Below are positions 27,301 to 39,830 of a stretch of DNA of 64,000 nucleotides, one piece after another. The stretch's first letter is position 1; each line of letters opens with the position of its first letter. A program made the translations under genes and the position numbers. Origin of the DNA: Trogon surrucura (lineage: Eukaryota; Chordata; Aves; Trogoniformes; Trogonidae). Location of the stretch: contig CM036627.1 in assembly GCA_020746105.1 (NCBI GenBank), positions 1,116,001 through 1,180,000 on the forward strand, given 5' to 3'. The notes below the pieces were generated by a model. The model ran no database searches, had not been told where the DNA came from, and worked only from the letters and a program-made list of their open reading frames with translations.

Positions 27301-27630
27301 TCCAGGGCTGAACTAACTCACAAGATTTCCCTCGAGTTTTCACTAATAAGGAAAACTCTGTGTGCACAGTGGTTTGCAGGCATGCGAGACAGCGCCCTGG
27401 TCTGAAGGACCTTCTTATGTAAACTACTCCCATTTGGAAATATAGAAATTTTTTTTGTGTGTTCCAATAGCAACATTTCTATGAAAAAGTACTTAAAAGA
27501 GGAACTCGGAATCCAAGAGTAAAATGTCGGTATAATTGCTCTTAAATATTCAGTGATCCCCAGAGTACTGCTGCTGCTAAGAGCAGCTCAAATTATGGAG
27601 TTAGCTTTTATTCTCGTTGGCTTACAGACC

Positions 27631-27661
27631 TAGTGGCGAAAGCCCTAGTGAGCGAAAGCCC
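27631..27661. repeat. Short tandem duplication of a CpG-bearing 15-mer
   Basis: Two adjacent copies, tagtg-gcgaaagccc (27631-27645) and tagtgagcgaaagccc (27646-27661), differ by a single inserted base. Confidence 0.85.
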
Positions 27662-28794
27662 CTTTGTACCCTCCTTTTCACGTACAATTAGTGAGTAACC
27701 AGGTTTGGTCTCCAGCACCTTTCAGTTAGAATCGCCAGGCAACGAGGCTGCACGGATGAAGCACAAACATTGCATCAAGACAATGGAGTCAGAGGCCATA
27801 ACTTGGACTTAATCACCATTCAGAGTGATTTAAGCCAGAAAGTAAAGCAGATTTTTAACCATCTGACTGATACATCTACTTGTAAAATGAATACATTTGC
27901 CTGAAAGACATTAAAAGATAAAGCAAGTCTTCAAATCTATATAAATCGTTCATACAATACCAGATACACTACAGTCAGCACACTGTTTGCACAGTAAATC
28001 TTCCAAGTTTTTTCCAGATCTGAATCTTCTAGGCAAAAAATTTCAGTTAATTTTGTCAGCAAAACAGAGACAAGGTTTATCTTACTGCGGCAAAGGAATC
28101 TCTCTGTAAAGGCATTTCAGACTATCTTCCCTCTAACATCTAAATATTTATATGCAATAGATCTTTCATGGAAATATTTAGAGATTCTTCCCAGGCAGAA
28201 ATGAAGAAAAAACATCCAGAAAAATGTCTTTTGTGACTAAGATTCGAGAGGATAAAGACGTGTAACAGAAGAAAAAGAAAAGACATCTCTCTAGCATCAA
28301 AACAGCCTGAAAGTATTCACACTTTTGTAGGTCTTTAGCCCCCTAAAGTACCTGTTTCGTGTAAGATAACTGACTACTGCAATTGCTCGCTAAAGATACC
28401 TCTTTAACTCAGGCCTTCTTTCTCCCATTTTTAGTGCTCTTAGACAAGCTTGACAGGCAGTCTGAACAAAAGGTCACGTTCAGGAGGTTCTGTCACATTT
28501 GTAATATTTGCTGAATAAGTACTTGAGTTGCAACTGGGGTTATCTTTTCATCACCTTACTTGGCAACAGATTTCTTGTATGAGGATGCTTTTAGTCTATA
28601 CTTGCTTTTGTTCTGTTTCGTTCTACTTTAGAAATGCAAAGCTCCACGCAGATTTCACTGGATACAAAATTTCCTGCTTAAACTCAGAATGACCATTCTA
28701 CGTGTTGATAATTGCAGAGTAAACTGGACACTGACCCATCACTACTTTTTTTTGTTAAATCAGTGTCTACCTTTGAACTGTAGTCCTAAAATTT

Positions 28795-28825
28795 AAAAAA
28801 AAAAAAAAAAAAAAAGGGGGTTTTT
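28795..28825. repeat. A21 run followed by G5T5
   Basis: A homopolymer of about 21 A residues (28795-28815) is followed directly by five G and five T. No polyadenylation signal or gene-like sequence precedes it closely, so I do not call it the tail of a retrocopy. Confidence 0.85.
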
Positions 28826-29639
28826 ACTCACCCAGATCAGAAGTAATGGCTAAAAAATGGTGGTGTTACTCTTTCATCTGTTCACATCTTCTCTGGAAGA
28901 AGAAAAGCTCAACAAGCAAATCAGAACACAGTCTTACTGTTTTGTAGTTTCTGCATTACAAAAAGGCTGCATGACTATGACATTATACTTTGCCCTAGAA
29001 ATACAGTTGCAGAACAATCAAGCTGTTGTCATTGCTTTTCAGAGGTCCACAAATTGTTAGAAAAAGAGAATCATATTCACGAGTGAAGCTGTCTGTGAGC
29101 ATGTTTAACTGCCTATAAAGTGCAATATTAAAAAAGAACTGTTATTTCTAACCGGTACCAGCATTATGACCTTGAACCATTCACAGAGTGTCTCTGTTTC
29201 CACATTATATTGTCCCTGAAATAACTCCAATATCATGGAAAGATTAAAAAAAAATGAACAATTGATGTAATATCAGTAGATTCGCTGCTGGTGCTCTGGG
29301 CATGCACTTAACTAAGCTTTAAGATGGAAGTAGATGGTGCTAGATATTGATTCAAGTGTGTATCTGAAATTCAGCATTGTTTTCTTCAGAATAGGAATTA
29401 TAGCAGTCAATTCCAAGACGGACAAATAGCCTTTTTTTTGTTTGTTTTAAGAAATCAGAGGTTATTAAAGTACAGTCTTTGAACAAGAAGAATTTTCTTA
29501 CCGAGAGGCCAAAGCCACAATCACTTAATTGTGTCCCTGTGATGGAGGGGCTTTCACAACTCTAATTACCCTATCTCAAATTATAATATATCTCCAATTA
29601 TCTGGTTTGTGTCTCCACTTACAGTCAGATTTGGCGGGT

Positions 29640-29705
29640 ACAGCTCCACCAGCCCACTGGAGCTCATTGACCTCAACAGGCATAAGCAGGATCAAGCAGG
29701 TAATC
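29640..29705. repeat. Possible old amniote interspersed repeat fragment
   Basis: The order of words cactggagctcattgacctc, then aacagg, then gcaggatcaagc resembles an old repeat common in turtles, crocodilians and birds. Typical wording of that repeat is attgacttcaa(t/c)gg followed by gcaggatca. The piece is short and diverged, and the match is from memory, so the call is weak. Confidence 0.3.
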
Positions 29706-32700
29706 TTTCCATTTGTATCCCAGTTGCATCACATCTATTCTCAGCAGTGCTAGATTCATGAAATTTAGTAGGAAATTATTGAACAACCCCATTAATAATG
29801 ACTAAGCAAGGAAGAACTATCAGAGACACCTGCAAATGCGTGGGGGGGACGGTAATTGTGCATTAGCCCAAGGAATAGATGTATTAAATATAAATGTACT
29901 TGGTACTGTCCATAAGAAGGTAAATGTGTGCCCTTGATATTGCTGTGTTATTGCTATGATTTTCCAGGAAATAACAAAAAGAGGTAAACAGGTGATACAA
30001 AAGAACGACTCTTACTGCTAAATTTTATTGTTTCCTATTTATCGAAGTACTGTACTCTTCTTTCAAACAGAATGAGTAAGATAAATAAATTAGAACCTTA
30101 CTTGGGGCAGGGGGAAGACTGAATGGAGTTTAGATTTGTTTTACATTTTCTACCCTGATCCTTTTTTTTAGAAGTGGAATATTTTCCCCATGCAGTTTCC
30201 TAGCATAGCATGTTAAATTCAGAAATTTGAAGTTCAGGCTCTTTTTGCCACCAAAAATTCAAACCTGTCAATCAGAAACTATAGTACTGTGAGACTTTGA
30301 CCTCACCAAGAATGTAATACTTCTAAGAGATCTGTGACTGATCAGTCAAGGGTTTGAAAAGCTCATGTCTCAGAAATGGAGTTTCATACGAATTAAAATA
30401 ACTCCATATAAAAGTTGGCAAAGAATGGGTCCCCAATACCTGCAGCACAGGTGCATTGAAGGAAAGGCGTTGGAAGCTGTTCAGTATTGCAGAATAATCT
30501 GCCTCAGTCTGCAGTTTCCAGCAAACAAACAACCGAGAGTTGCTCTGGTGTGCAGGTAAGGAGCCTTTCATTCGTATCATCAGAATCTCCACAAAGCTTT
30601 AACTGGTGAGCAAAGAGAAAGCTGTATTCAAAACCAAGCTTGCTCAGGCTGCTCAGCTAAACAGCTTCGCCTTTTGGGCAGGCTCACCACTTTATCAAAG
30701 CCCCGAGAGAAAATGATGTAAAATTAAATGCCTGTTTGATGTTCAAATTAGTTAAATTTCAACACACAAAAGAGAACTTTTAAAAAGGAGAACTGCCTGC
30801 ATTTGACAGAGAATTAAGGGTCGGTTCATAGCTCCTAGAAACCCAAGGCCTGAATGACCAATCTCACAGGCAGTTAATTAAACACTGCAAACGGAAATAT
30901 AGACCCAGGATTTTGCTATTCAGTGCAAGAATTCCAATTAGCAGAGCTTAATGTATTTAAACAGCCAGCCTAACAAGTTCACAGAGGGACTTTTCCTCTA
31001 TATACAGTAGGCATTACATGGTCAACATCACAACCATGTTGCAGGGGACAGACGGGGGCTTACGAAAGCTCCCCACACAGAAGCCCAATTATGTGCCTAG
31101 AGGCCACTCTACTAAAACATATTCCTTACTGTCTGCAGACACGCTGATGGATGGGACGCAAAGGACGAAGTAGTATAGTGTGAGCAGATACTCGTTTCCC
31201 CCAGATCCTTCAGGGCACAGTACAGATTCCTTAAGATTGTGCTGACAAAATTTACAGACTCACCAGAGGCACATAACTGCCATGGAGATGCAGGGCCCAA
31301 TATCTGTGAGATTTAGAAGCAAGTCCATTGAAGGGCAACAGAAAAGCAGTCTTTCCCCTGACAGAGAAGCAAGGAAAAATCTCCACAGGGGAAAGGGAAT
31401 TACTATAGACTTTTCTTCTCCTGAGTTTTCACAGTACAATCCGAGAACAGCATTAATGACTTCCTTCCAGCTTACTGCTAAACCCATAACCCTCCTCAGC
31501 ATTCAGCTGTGATGGGCATTGTACAGATGGAGACTTTGATGTGCAGGAAATTAAAAGTCATATTTCAAAAACATCTCCAATTTCATTATTTGATTTTCAG
31601 AGGTTTTTCTTTTTCTACAAATCTAGAGTGTACTTTAAGCAGTAGCTAATAGAAAAAGCAGGTGTTCAACCCTCTTGAATTGAGCAAAAGCAAAGAGCTA
31701 ATATTAGACACTTACAAAGTGTGGAGGACCTAAAAGGTCACATTTGAAAACACAAATTTCGCTCATTTGCCCAGAGTCCAATATTAAACTAATAAGTGAG
31801 AACACTTTCGTTTGTTTCACATATTTTCTGTATGTACAGCTGAAATTATTTTGTCAATAACGTAAGTGGCAGAGCAGGATTCAGTAACACGCTTTTCGGA
31901 CCACAAATGCACCACCTAGGTAGAACTAGCCAAAGTAATCGGTATGTTCTTTGTTGGTTCAAGTTCATCACCTGTTTCTGACAGACGCGGGCACACTTTC
32001 ACCAGGTTAAGTTAAAAGCTACCAGCCTTGCACTGTAAAATTATAACCATTTCCTAATCAGTTCCAAACAATTCAAGCATTCGTTGTTCACATCAGAGCT
32101 CAAAAGCTTTCCCCCTGCTCAAAATGATCAGTGTAGTTATCGGGCTCTACAGGTGATGTGACACAAATTCATTTTGAAAACCTTGTGATATATACGCTAG
32201 CACAGTCAATATTTTGATATCTGCAGAGATGAGCGCAGAGCTCTTTAAGTGTCAAGAGAAACACCAGCTATCTAAGGAGTAGAACACTGAAAATCTGTAG
32301 GAGGTTTTACATTTGCAGCTGCGGGCACACATTTCCATCACAAGGGTAGCTGGAATGGAAATTCAGCACCAGCTTTGCATTGCTAAGTCTTGGAGTTTAT
32401 CTAAATAGGTGACCAGGGGCCATAAATGACATAGAAGAATTTTATTCCTCTCACAATGGAGGATTGTCTTGTTCTAACAAATCCTCAGCTTTGCCATCCT
32501 ATTTAAAATGATAGCAATGATATTCATTACAGTGCTAAATGTTAGTAGACTCTTTTCTTTAACATGCTAATTATTTCCAAAGCATATTTTCATAGGACAG
32601 ATGGCACTCCTTATGCTTTTATTTCTCAGAGATATCTACTCCAAACAAAGAACCCAACCTCTCCTTATTTCAACTACCCACCTTAGCTTAAAAAAAAAAA

Positions 32701-35539
32701 TAAAATATATATTTCTTTTCCAGACCCCATTGCAAACATGCCATTCTATTACTGAATTGCATGAAGTTATTGAAGAATATTGCATCTGGAAAATTTCTAG
32801 AAAAAAAGAGGATTTTTCTTTGAGTCTTTGAAACAACGAAACACAGAAAATACTATTCACAGTAGTAGAATGAGCAGTGTTTCTGTCACACTGTAAACCT
32901 CTATACTGCTTAGTTGTAGGAGGTGGTTTGGCTATGATTTGTTTCCAAAATTAGCCAAAAAATAATAACAATAATTAACAGTGAAGTTAAAGGGTAACAT
33001 TGTCACAAACATTTCCATTTTTCTATTTCCAGGACTAATCATTGTCTCTCCTAGAGTATAATCCATGATCAGAAGACTGCTGCAACCACATATTTTACAA
33101 TTAGCTATTTCATTTGCATTGTATTAACTTAGTCCAAGACTTTTTAAACTATTTAGATGCAGTTCTAGCATGCAAGGTTTAAGTGACTTGAAAAGCCTAC
33201 AATTTCGGAAACATTCAGGCCTTTCCTATTTATGCTTTACACTGTCTGCCCTGCATTATGTAGATACTTCTTCGCTTGTGCTCCAAGTCAAGTGAGTAAG
33301 AGGCAGCTTTGCTCCACTCAGGATGTCGTGCAGCTAATGCGGTTCCATTAGCAGGACACTGAGATAATCAGCAGTGCCTTACACTAACAACATCCCTCTA
33401 ACGAGGTCAGCCGCTTTCTGGAGCAGACTTGCTTCACATCTGGCTAGTCCAGAGAAGGGCAGAAGCAAGCTAGAAGTCGATGCTCCTTTTCACGTTAAGT
33501 TTCAGAGTCCTTAATTGTGTAAGCCATACAATACTAATGGGGTTGTTCTTGATTTTTTTTTCTACTGCGTTTATGAGAACAAGTGTTTGCCTCCTTGTGT
33601 TTTAGAAGACACATGGTACTGTTTCTACTTATAAACTGCAGCACCATTTTAACTGTAAATTCAAATCTGTAAACACCTCGAAATGCAGTTGCAGAACATG
33701 TGATGAGAAATTGCGTCAGAATCAATGCATAGAAAAGGAAACACATGATGAAAAGGAAGTGAAAAAATCATTAGGACGAGAAAATTTTTCTCTGAAATAT
33801 CAAAAAATGCAAATATTAATTTGTTGAGCAGTGTAGCTTGAGGATTTAAATCTGTCTTCCTGTCAGAACAGTAGAAATGAGAATGGCTAGTGTTAAAGTT
33901 CACAGAACACAATTTCAATTCTAGAAAGAGATTACAGAAGTGAGGCATGGTGTTGAAAAAAAAGGGCAACCATTCTGTCGCAGAGAAAGCTACAGACATA
34001 ACACTGAGAAGACTTACAGTGAATGACTTGCCAATGCAAGAGGAATCTTCACAGCATACATTTAAACTAGGCCAGTTTAAACATGACCGGGTACATTCTA
34101 GACCCATAAGATCATAAAGAATAATTACATAACGTTATAGGAAATTGGTCCATTAATTGCTATTACACACATTAGCCCATAAACAACTGTCAGCTGAGGA
34201 AGATCAAGTTGTCTTCCAAAAGCCTAACTAACCGCAGTGGGTTCACGTTGGGAACAGCAAACCGAGCTTTCAGTCTAAGGAACACAGGACTTGTGCTCCT
34301 GCCTCGTGTTAAGTTCCTTGTGTCACCATCTGGGCCACACATACGCAATGAAAGCTTGCTGATAGCACATAATATCTTACGATTCAAACTAAATGTGCTT
34401 TTCTGTAAAACTTCAGCTGGTAATTTGGTAAAAGTATTACCAATATTTCTTTCCAGTCTAAGTCGAGGTATATAATTAGCAAGCACAGAAGAAACACAAG
34501 GCAGCAATCCACACATTAAATCCACTCTGGTCAGCTCTCAGTCAGGTGACACTGCCTTTATTGTCTCTAAGCCAAACTACAATGTCATAAATAGAGCAGA
34601 TAGCTTTATCAGCTAGAACTTTTTCCAGTGTAAGTTCAGATATTGAGAAACTTTATATTAAAAAAAACTTGAAAGTCTATATTAAACAGTTCACATTGAA
34701 TTCCCTCCTGATTCTGAGACATACTGTTTCACTTTCAAAGGATTCAACTGCTTCACCTTTCCCTCATTTGCATGACTTCTGTGCTTAGCTAGGAATTTGA
34801 AACTTGAAATAAAAATCAAAAAAAAAAATCTTGACTCTCTTCCTCTGGAGTAAAGTATCTCTTGTATATTCAGCCCATTTTTTCAGAGATGTGGGGTTTT
34901 ATATAGAAGTTGTTTCTTTTAGGGTTTGTATCTGCATTATTTTATGTAATACTATATCCAATGTACTTTGTAACTTCTTTCTTTAGGAAAAAAATAAAAA
35001 GAGAGCAAAAACTGTAAAGTATCCATCTCTTAAATCCTCTTTCTTTTTCCACATCCTATGCATGTGCAATAGCAAAACCATCCATGCTACGAATACTACG
35101 TTTCAAATTGAAAACACTGGCAAAAGTCCTACGGGATGCCAGCAACCCCAGACTTTCACAACCCTGAAAAATGCAGTAGATTTATAACGAGGGAAACAAA
35201 GTGGAATTGCAGTTTAATCATCAATAAAACATCCTAGCGTAAAAAGAGAGGTACAAAACAAAAGGTCAATACTCACGTTACAAGATGTATAATGCAAATG
35301 GCTGATAATAGATACTGAAGGAATCAATCAAACAGTGGGATCGCAGACATGAGGAACATGTTCTTAGAAACAAGTTCTGAATAAAAGAACTTATAAGCAG
35401 GGCATATACTCAGAGCTTTATGGAGGTAGTACAACCAAAAAGGAAGACGTGTCTTAATTCTTTCTGCTATGTTTAAAACAGAGCACTAAAACATATTTAT
35501 CCTACCTGACTCTCAACAAAACAGAATTGCATGGCCTGT
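29706..35539. other. Non-coding DNA, no gene seen
   Basis: Nearly 6 kb of mixed sequence with only short, unrecognised open frames. The longest is 148 codons on the minus strand at 33661-34107. It is cysteine- and phenylalanine-rich, as expected from random AT-rich sequence, and shows no family signature. Homeodomain-like AT motifs cluster near 30870-30960. No named mobile element is recognised. Confidence 0.55.
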
Positions 35540-36010
35540 AATAAAAGAAGTAAGGCAGCATCTGGAGTAATTGAAATATTTCAAATCAACAGGCCCAGAT
35601 AATTAGCTGAGAAGCTCTTGAACTACGGACTATTTTTTAACAACAAAAAAAAAAATCTACAAAAATCCTCAAGTACAAAATGTTCCCAATGTTATTGCAC
35701 TGTTGCAAGCAGGAGAAGTCGTGGCTGGGGAGCTGGGAACTGGTCAGGCTCACGTAAAGCCTGGATCAGTTAACTTGTAACTGGCAGCACAGATTCAAAT
35801 ATCAATGCCAATTAACAGCCAAAACATATTTGATGTTTTCCTCCAAGTTGGTCCTGTGAAAACCACTTTTTCTTTTTTTAGAAATGTGCATAGCAGCTTG
35901 ATAAAGACAAATGTGCCGATGCAGTCCACTTGGGCTTCTCTGAAATGCTTTACCTAAAATGAAAGGCTTGCATATTGAGGACTGTAAATAATCTATTTGA
36001 TATTTTTAAA
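35540..36010 (+). mobile_element. Decayed LINE fragment (CR1/L3-like reverse transcriptase)
   Basis: Two landmarks of CR1-clade reverse transcriptases occur on the plus strand in the expected order. The first (about 35585-35632) reads aaatcaacaggcccagat and then gagaagctcttgaa, against the family's KS-GPDG--P-VLKEL. The second (about 35916-35955) reads gatgcagtccacttgggctt and then ctctgaaatgct. In frame this gives DAVHLGFSEML, against motif A, D-V-Y-LDFSKAFD. The catalytic aspartate of LDF is glycine here. The intervening sequence is heavily decayed, with indels and no long frame. This is an inference from two short matches. Confidence 0.45.
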
Positions 36011-39000
36011 ACTTTAGAGATCTGAGTGTTCAGGTAAGAGCAGACCACCAGTGTAGCACACATCATGTCTTACTAGCGTAAACCCCAACTGTAAATCCTG
36101 TGGTGATTGAGCAGGTGGGCCTGACTCCTTTCTTCAGATGGTCTCTATTCCAGGATGTGTTTCCAGTCATTGCCAAAAGTTCTAAAGTGTTTTTAACACA
36201 CATATAAGAAGCAAAGCTTCCTAATAGAACGAGCGTGAAATGAAAATACTAAGTCTTCAACTGCTATAGTGATTTTTGAGGGTTTTTTTTTTTTCTTCCT
36301 TGGATATAAATTGCATTTCACAACAGAATGTCATCTACTGTAATCCAACCTCTAACCAGTAGCCTGAGGCAAGGTCCTCAAATGCTCATCAGAAGATCTA
36401 AGGGAGTAGGAAATACCATTAGTGCAGTTGTTTTCATTCCTCTCCTCCCAGAAGAAGAAAAAAAAAACAAACCACCAACCAGTTTGTTTTTTTCTAAGTG
36501 TAAATTAAAGCAAGTCCAAGGTTGTTTCAGATCTGCACTAACTTCATATCACTGTTTGAATGGCTTTTGCCAACAAAAAATAAGATGAATAAACTTCACA
36601 TCTCCCCTTCCCATAACATGGCAGGCATTCCAAAAAAAAAAACAATATATCAAGAATACTGAAGAAGGTGATATCGAGTCAGCTGTACCTCCTATGCCTC
36701 TGCCGCAGATTCCTCCCAAAAGGGAGATGTTCCCTCTGCCTGTTCCCAGCAGGTATCCTGCTCTCCAGCACTGTACAAAGGCTGGATCAAGAGCTGAGGG
36801 TTTGTCCAAAATACTCAAAGTGAGCTACATGTAGAGAGCAAATCATCATAGAGAAGTCCACGCTTAGGTCAGCAGGTTGATGGGCTTTAAAATCAAAAGA
36901 ATGCGGGGGTTTTGCTGACTATATATGAAATGCCATGTTTGTAGAAAAATGTTATAGAAGTGATTCTCATTCTTCAAAAGCCTTTCACAGAAAATGATAC
37001 GCTATATCCAACATCAAACACTAATGCCAAGGCCCAAACATGAATAGATGGCCATTCCCAAAGAAATCATTTGAAAAACTGTTTGGAAATACACCACACA
37101 AAAATGTAGAAATGATAAATCACTGAAGAATATTGCAGAAGTTGCCTACACAACCAGGAAAAATATTTCTTCTGCAGGAAAAATGTGTTGGTTTGCTACC
37201 GAATTTGATGTCCTCTCTCATTAACAACGGCATCCCTGAATATCCACAGCCCTAGGAACACACAGACTGTCCCTAGGAACACACTACCTGCTGCTGAGTA
37301 TGAAATATTTTGCCTTTCTATTTAGACCTGTCTTTGTAAACATCAACTTTCATCGATATTATCGATTTGCTTGTGGTATTCAAACACCAAGAGTAAAAAC
37401 AGTTTAAAGTTGCCACATAACTTTGCAGTGTCAGACTGCAAAAGCTACGTTACTGCTACAGAGCAGTGCAGGAGCTCAGCTATAATGGGAAAATAACTCA
37501 CCAGGCTCAAGAAATAGACACATTCAGCACATGTTTAGGAAAATTATCAATTTCTAAAACCCAGCATCTGAACACAAGCAGCAGAAGATGCGTGTACTCT
37601 TCCCAGCTACTCTAAACGTTATTTTAGATGCGTGCGATTTTTCTCAACCCAAATTGTCTTTGTGCATGCTTACATTAGACATGAATATTCCAATAAAAAT
37701 ATGATAAAACCCCAGAAGGTCTCAACTTGATGGATGAGAACGCAAGGAAGGGTGAAAAAGTTAATGTAAATGTGCCTTTTTCTGCTAATCTGCTGCTGAA
37801 CTACCAATTTAAAGAGGTGTAGTTCAAAATTGTGGAAATAATTGAATTTTAATAGAACTAAGCATATGTCTCTGATACTTTAGAAAATATATTCTCTAAC
37901 ACAAATGGAAAAAATAGGTATTTCCTGTGTAATATGACTGTCCAAAATACAGCAATCATTAATCCCTTTGCAACATGATAAGAGCAATTTAATTGCAACA
38001 AGATTTGGACCACTTGTCTTTCTAAAAGTCAGCTTTGTTCTGGTCTTCGTAGGGGCAAAATTTGATTCCAGAACACAAGCATGGCGAAAAATATATTTCC
38101 TTCTAAAAATCTCTGTCATTATTTTAACAGCTTTCAAATACACTGAAGCCATCTCAGAATTTCAGCTCAAGTTCTACAGCCTATTGTTTTGAATACATTG
38201 AAACTGCAATGCTATCAATTTTAACGCTAGTGAAAGAGAAAAAGGTCACGTTACATTAACGTTACCAGACTTTTTGCACTGTTTTTTAATAACACACTTT
38301 CAATATAGAATTCAGTGCATTTATTTTTCTACTTATACCTAAGTCATTTCCATCAAGTCATTCCCTCGCATAAACAGTGTTGTACTATTAGAACTGAGAC
38401 ACGTACACCTAGTTTGAATAGAAAGTTATTTTGTGACATCAGTAAGACTGAGTCAGATTATTGAAGGTCATCATAAAATACATATGCAAAGAACGTAAGC
38501 AATTTAAGCGTAACACCGTTATTTTCTTCTGATGTCTCAAGAGATGTGCAATTAACCTGCAGTGCACTTCTGAAAGAGAAAAGAATTGTGATCTGTTGGG
38601 TAAGAGAGCATTTGGGGTTAAGCTGAGAGCTGTGCACTTGAAGCACCACACGCAGAAGTGCTGGGCAACCAGAAAGTGCAAGGGAGGCCTCTAATTCCAC
38701 TACAGCTGCTATGGACACAGAAGTACACCCAGAAAAGTGTCAATAAATCTGAGAGCTGCCCCCCTATTTCCAAATTATTATCCACAGTACATATATGGTT
38801 AAAAGGAACATATATATCTCTTGACTCCTAATACATTTTGCTATCTCCAAATTTGGGCCTCGTTACATGCCTACAATTTAAATCCTTCAAATGCTTTAAA
38901 TGGAATTTATATTGATCAAAACCTGCTGAACTGAACAAAGCAGATTGTGCAGAATATTCCAAGAAGATAATAGGAAGAGTTTTCATAAAGCTTGAGAATC

Positions 39001-39741
39001 TGAAGAAATCCAGCAACAGTAGAAATAAGAGACAATGTATGGGATCTGAAACAGCATTACTAAGATTGTATTTGGTTACACTTCATTTTGATCAATGCAA
39101 ATAACGTTAGAACTAAATTGGTATTTTTCTTCAGATTAGATTAGCTTTGTAGAGTTCTTCAGGAGTCATTACAAGTCTAAGTGTGAAGCAAAACAGTTTG
39201 CTAATTTTAAAGTTAAAAACACTTAAAAGCAGCAAATCCTGAGTCTGATTCACGTCAGAGCAGATAAATGCAAAACTAGAGGCTGCAACCTCCCAGCATG
39301 GCTTTAGCTTTGACCGATTCTAACAGTGTTGCACATACATTAATATGAAAGGGACGTAGCCTGAAAACACTGGGTCATTTTTCTGTTTGGACAGCTAAGA
39401 TTCAGAGTACAATGTGCCAAAAAAAAAAATCTAATCTTTAAGATAGATAGCTAATACTTTTTAAAAACATTTAAGTATTTAAAACTGGCAAGTACGTCAA
39501 GTAAATGGACACACAACAGTGCAACTAAATGGTCAAAACCAAATCACTGCCTCATACACCAGTGGTATTATTCTACTCTAATTAAAACCAAACTTTGTTC
39601 TTAGCCTATTTTTGCAATAGCTTTCTCCCAGAAGAAAATGGAAGGTATTTTGTTTATGAAAAGTAATATGTTCTTTCACCTCAAATTAATTCAGAATTGA
39701 TTGATGGGAAAATTAAACCCTGGACAGAAAGCAATTGTGGC
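36011..39741. other. AT-rich non-coding DNA
   Basis: No gene or named repeat is seen. A short direct repeat (ccctaggaacacac) occurs at 37250 and 37271, and the same word recurs at 48133. The other sequence holds only short open frames. Confidence 0.55.
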
Positions 39742-39755
39742 TTTTTTTTTTTTTT
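39742..39755. repeat. T14 homopolymer
   Basis: Fourteen consecutive T residues stand immediately before a CCAAT box. Confidence 0.9.
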
Positions 39756-39830
39756 AGCCAATAGGGAAACGCTCCACAAAATCCTGGTGTGCGGAGACAG
39801 CTGTTGCTATGGAAACTGTTTTGCAACCTT
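39756..39830. promoter_or_regulatory. Candidate CCAAT box plus RFX X-box-like site
   Basis: agccaatag at 39756-39764 fits the NF-Y consensus. gttgctatggaaac at 39803-39816 differs by one base from the RFX X-box form gttgccatggaaac. RFX and NF-Y sites pair in MHC class II promoters, but there the spacing is shorter than the ~40 bp seen here. No transcript start, TATA box or open reading frame downstream supports a promoter, so an enhancer or chance co-occurrence is equally possible. Confidence 0.35.

Larger units (their letters stand above)
24395..29639. other. Non-coding DNA with a few CpG-bearing islands
   Basis: No gene is supported. Two stretches are richer in CpG and less repetitive than their surroundings: about 25850-25985, which ends in a donor-like AG|GTAATT, and about 27040-27410. 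Both read like conserved non-coding sequence, but no known exon is recognised. A 15-16 bp tandem duplication lies at 27631-27661. A long A-run followed by G5T5 lies at 28795-28825. Confidence 0.5.

Noticed and set aside
28741-28825. A21 run as a retrotransposon or retrocopy tail
   Set aside because: No upstream LINE, SINE or gene-like sequence and no target-site duplication visible.
33661-34107. 148-codon minus frame
   Set aside because: Residue composition (rich in F, C, S, L) is what random AT-rich antisense sequence gives. No motif or homology was seen.
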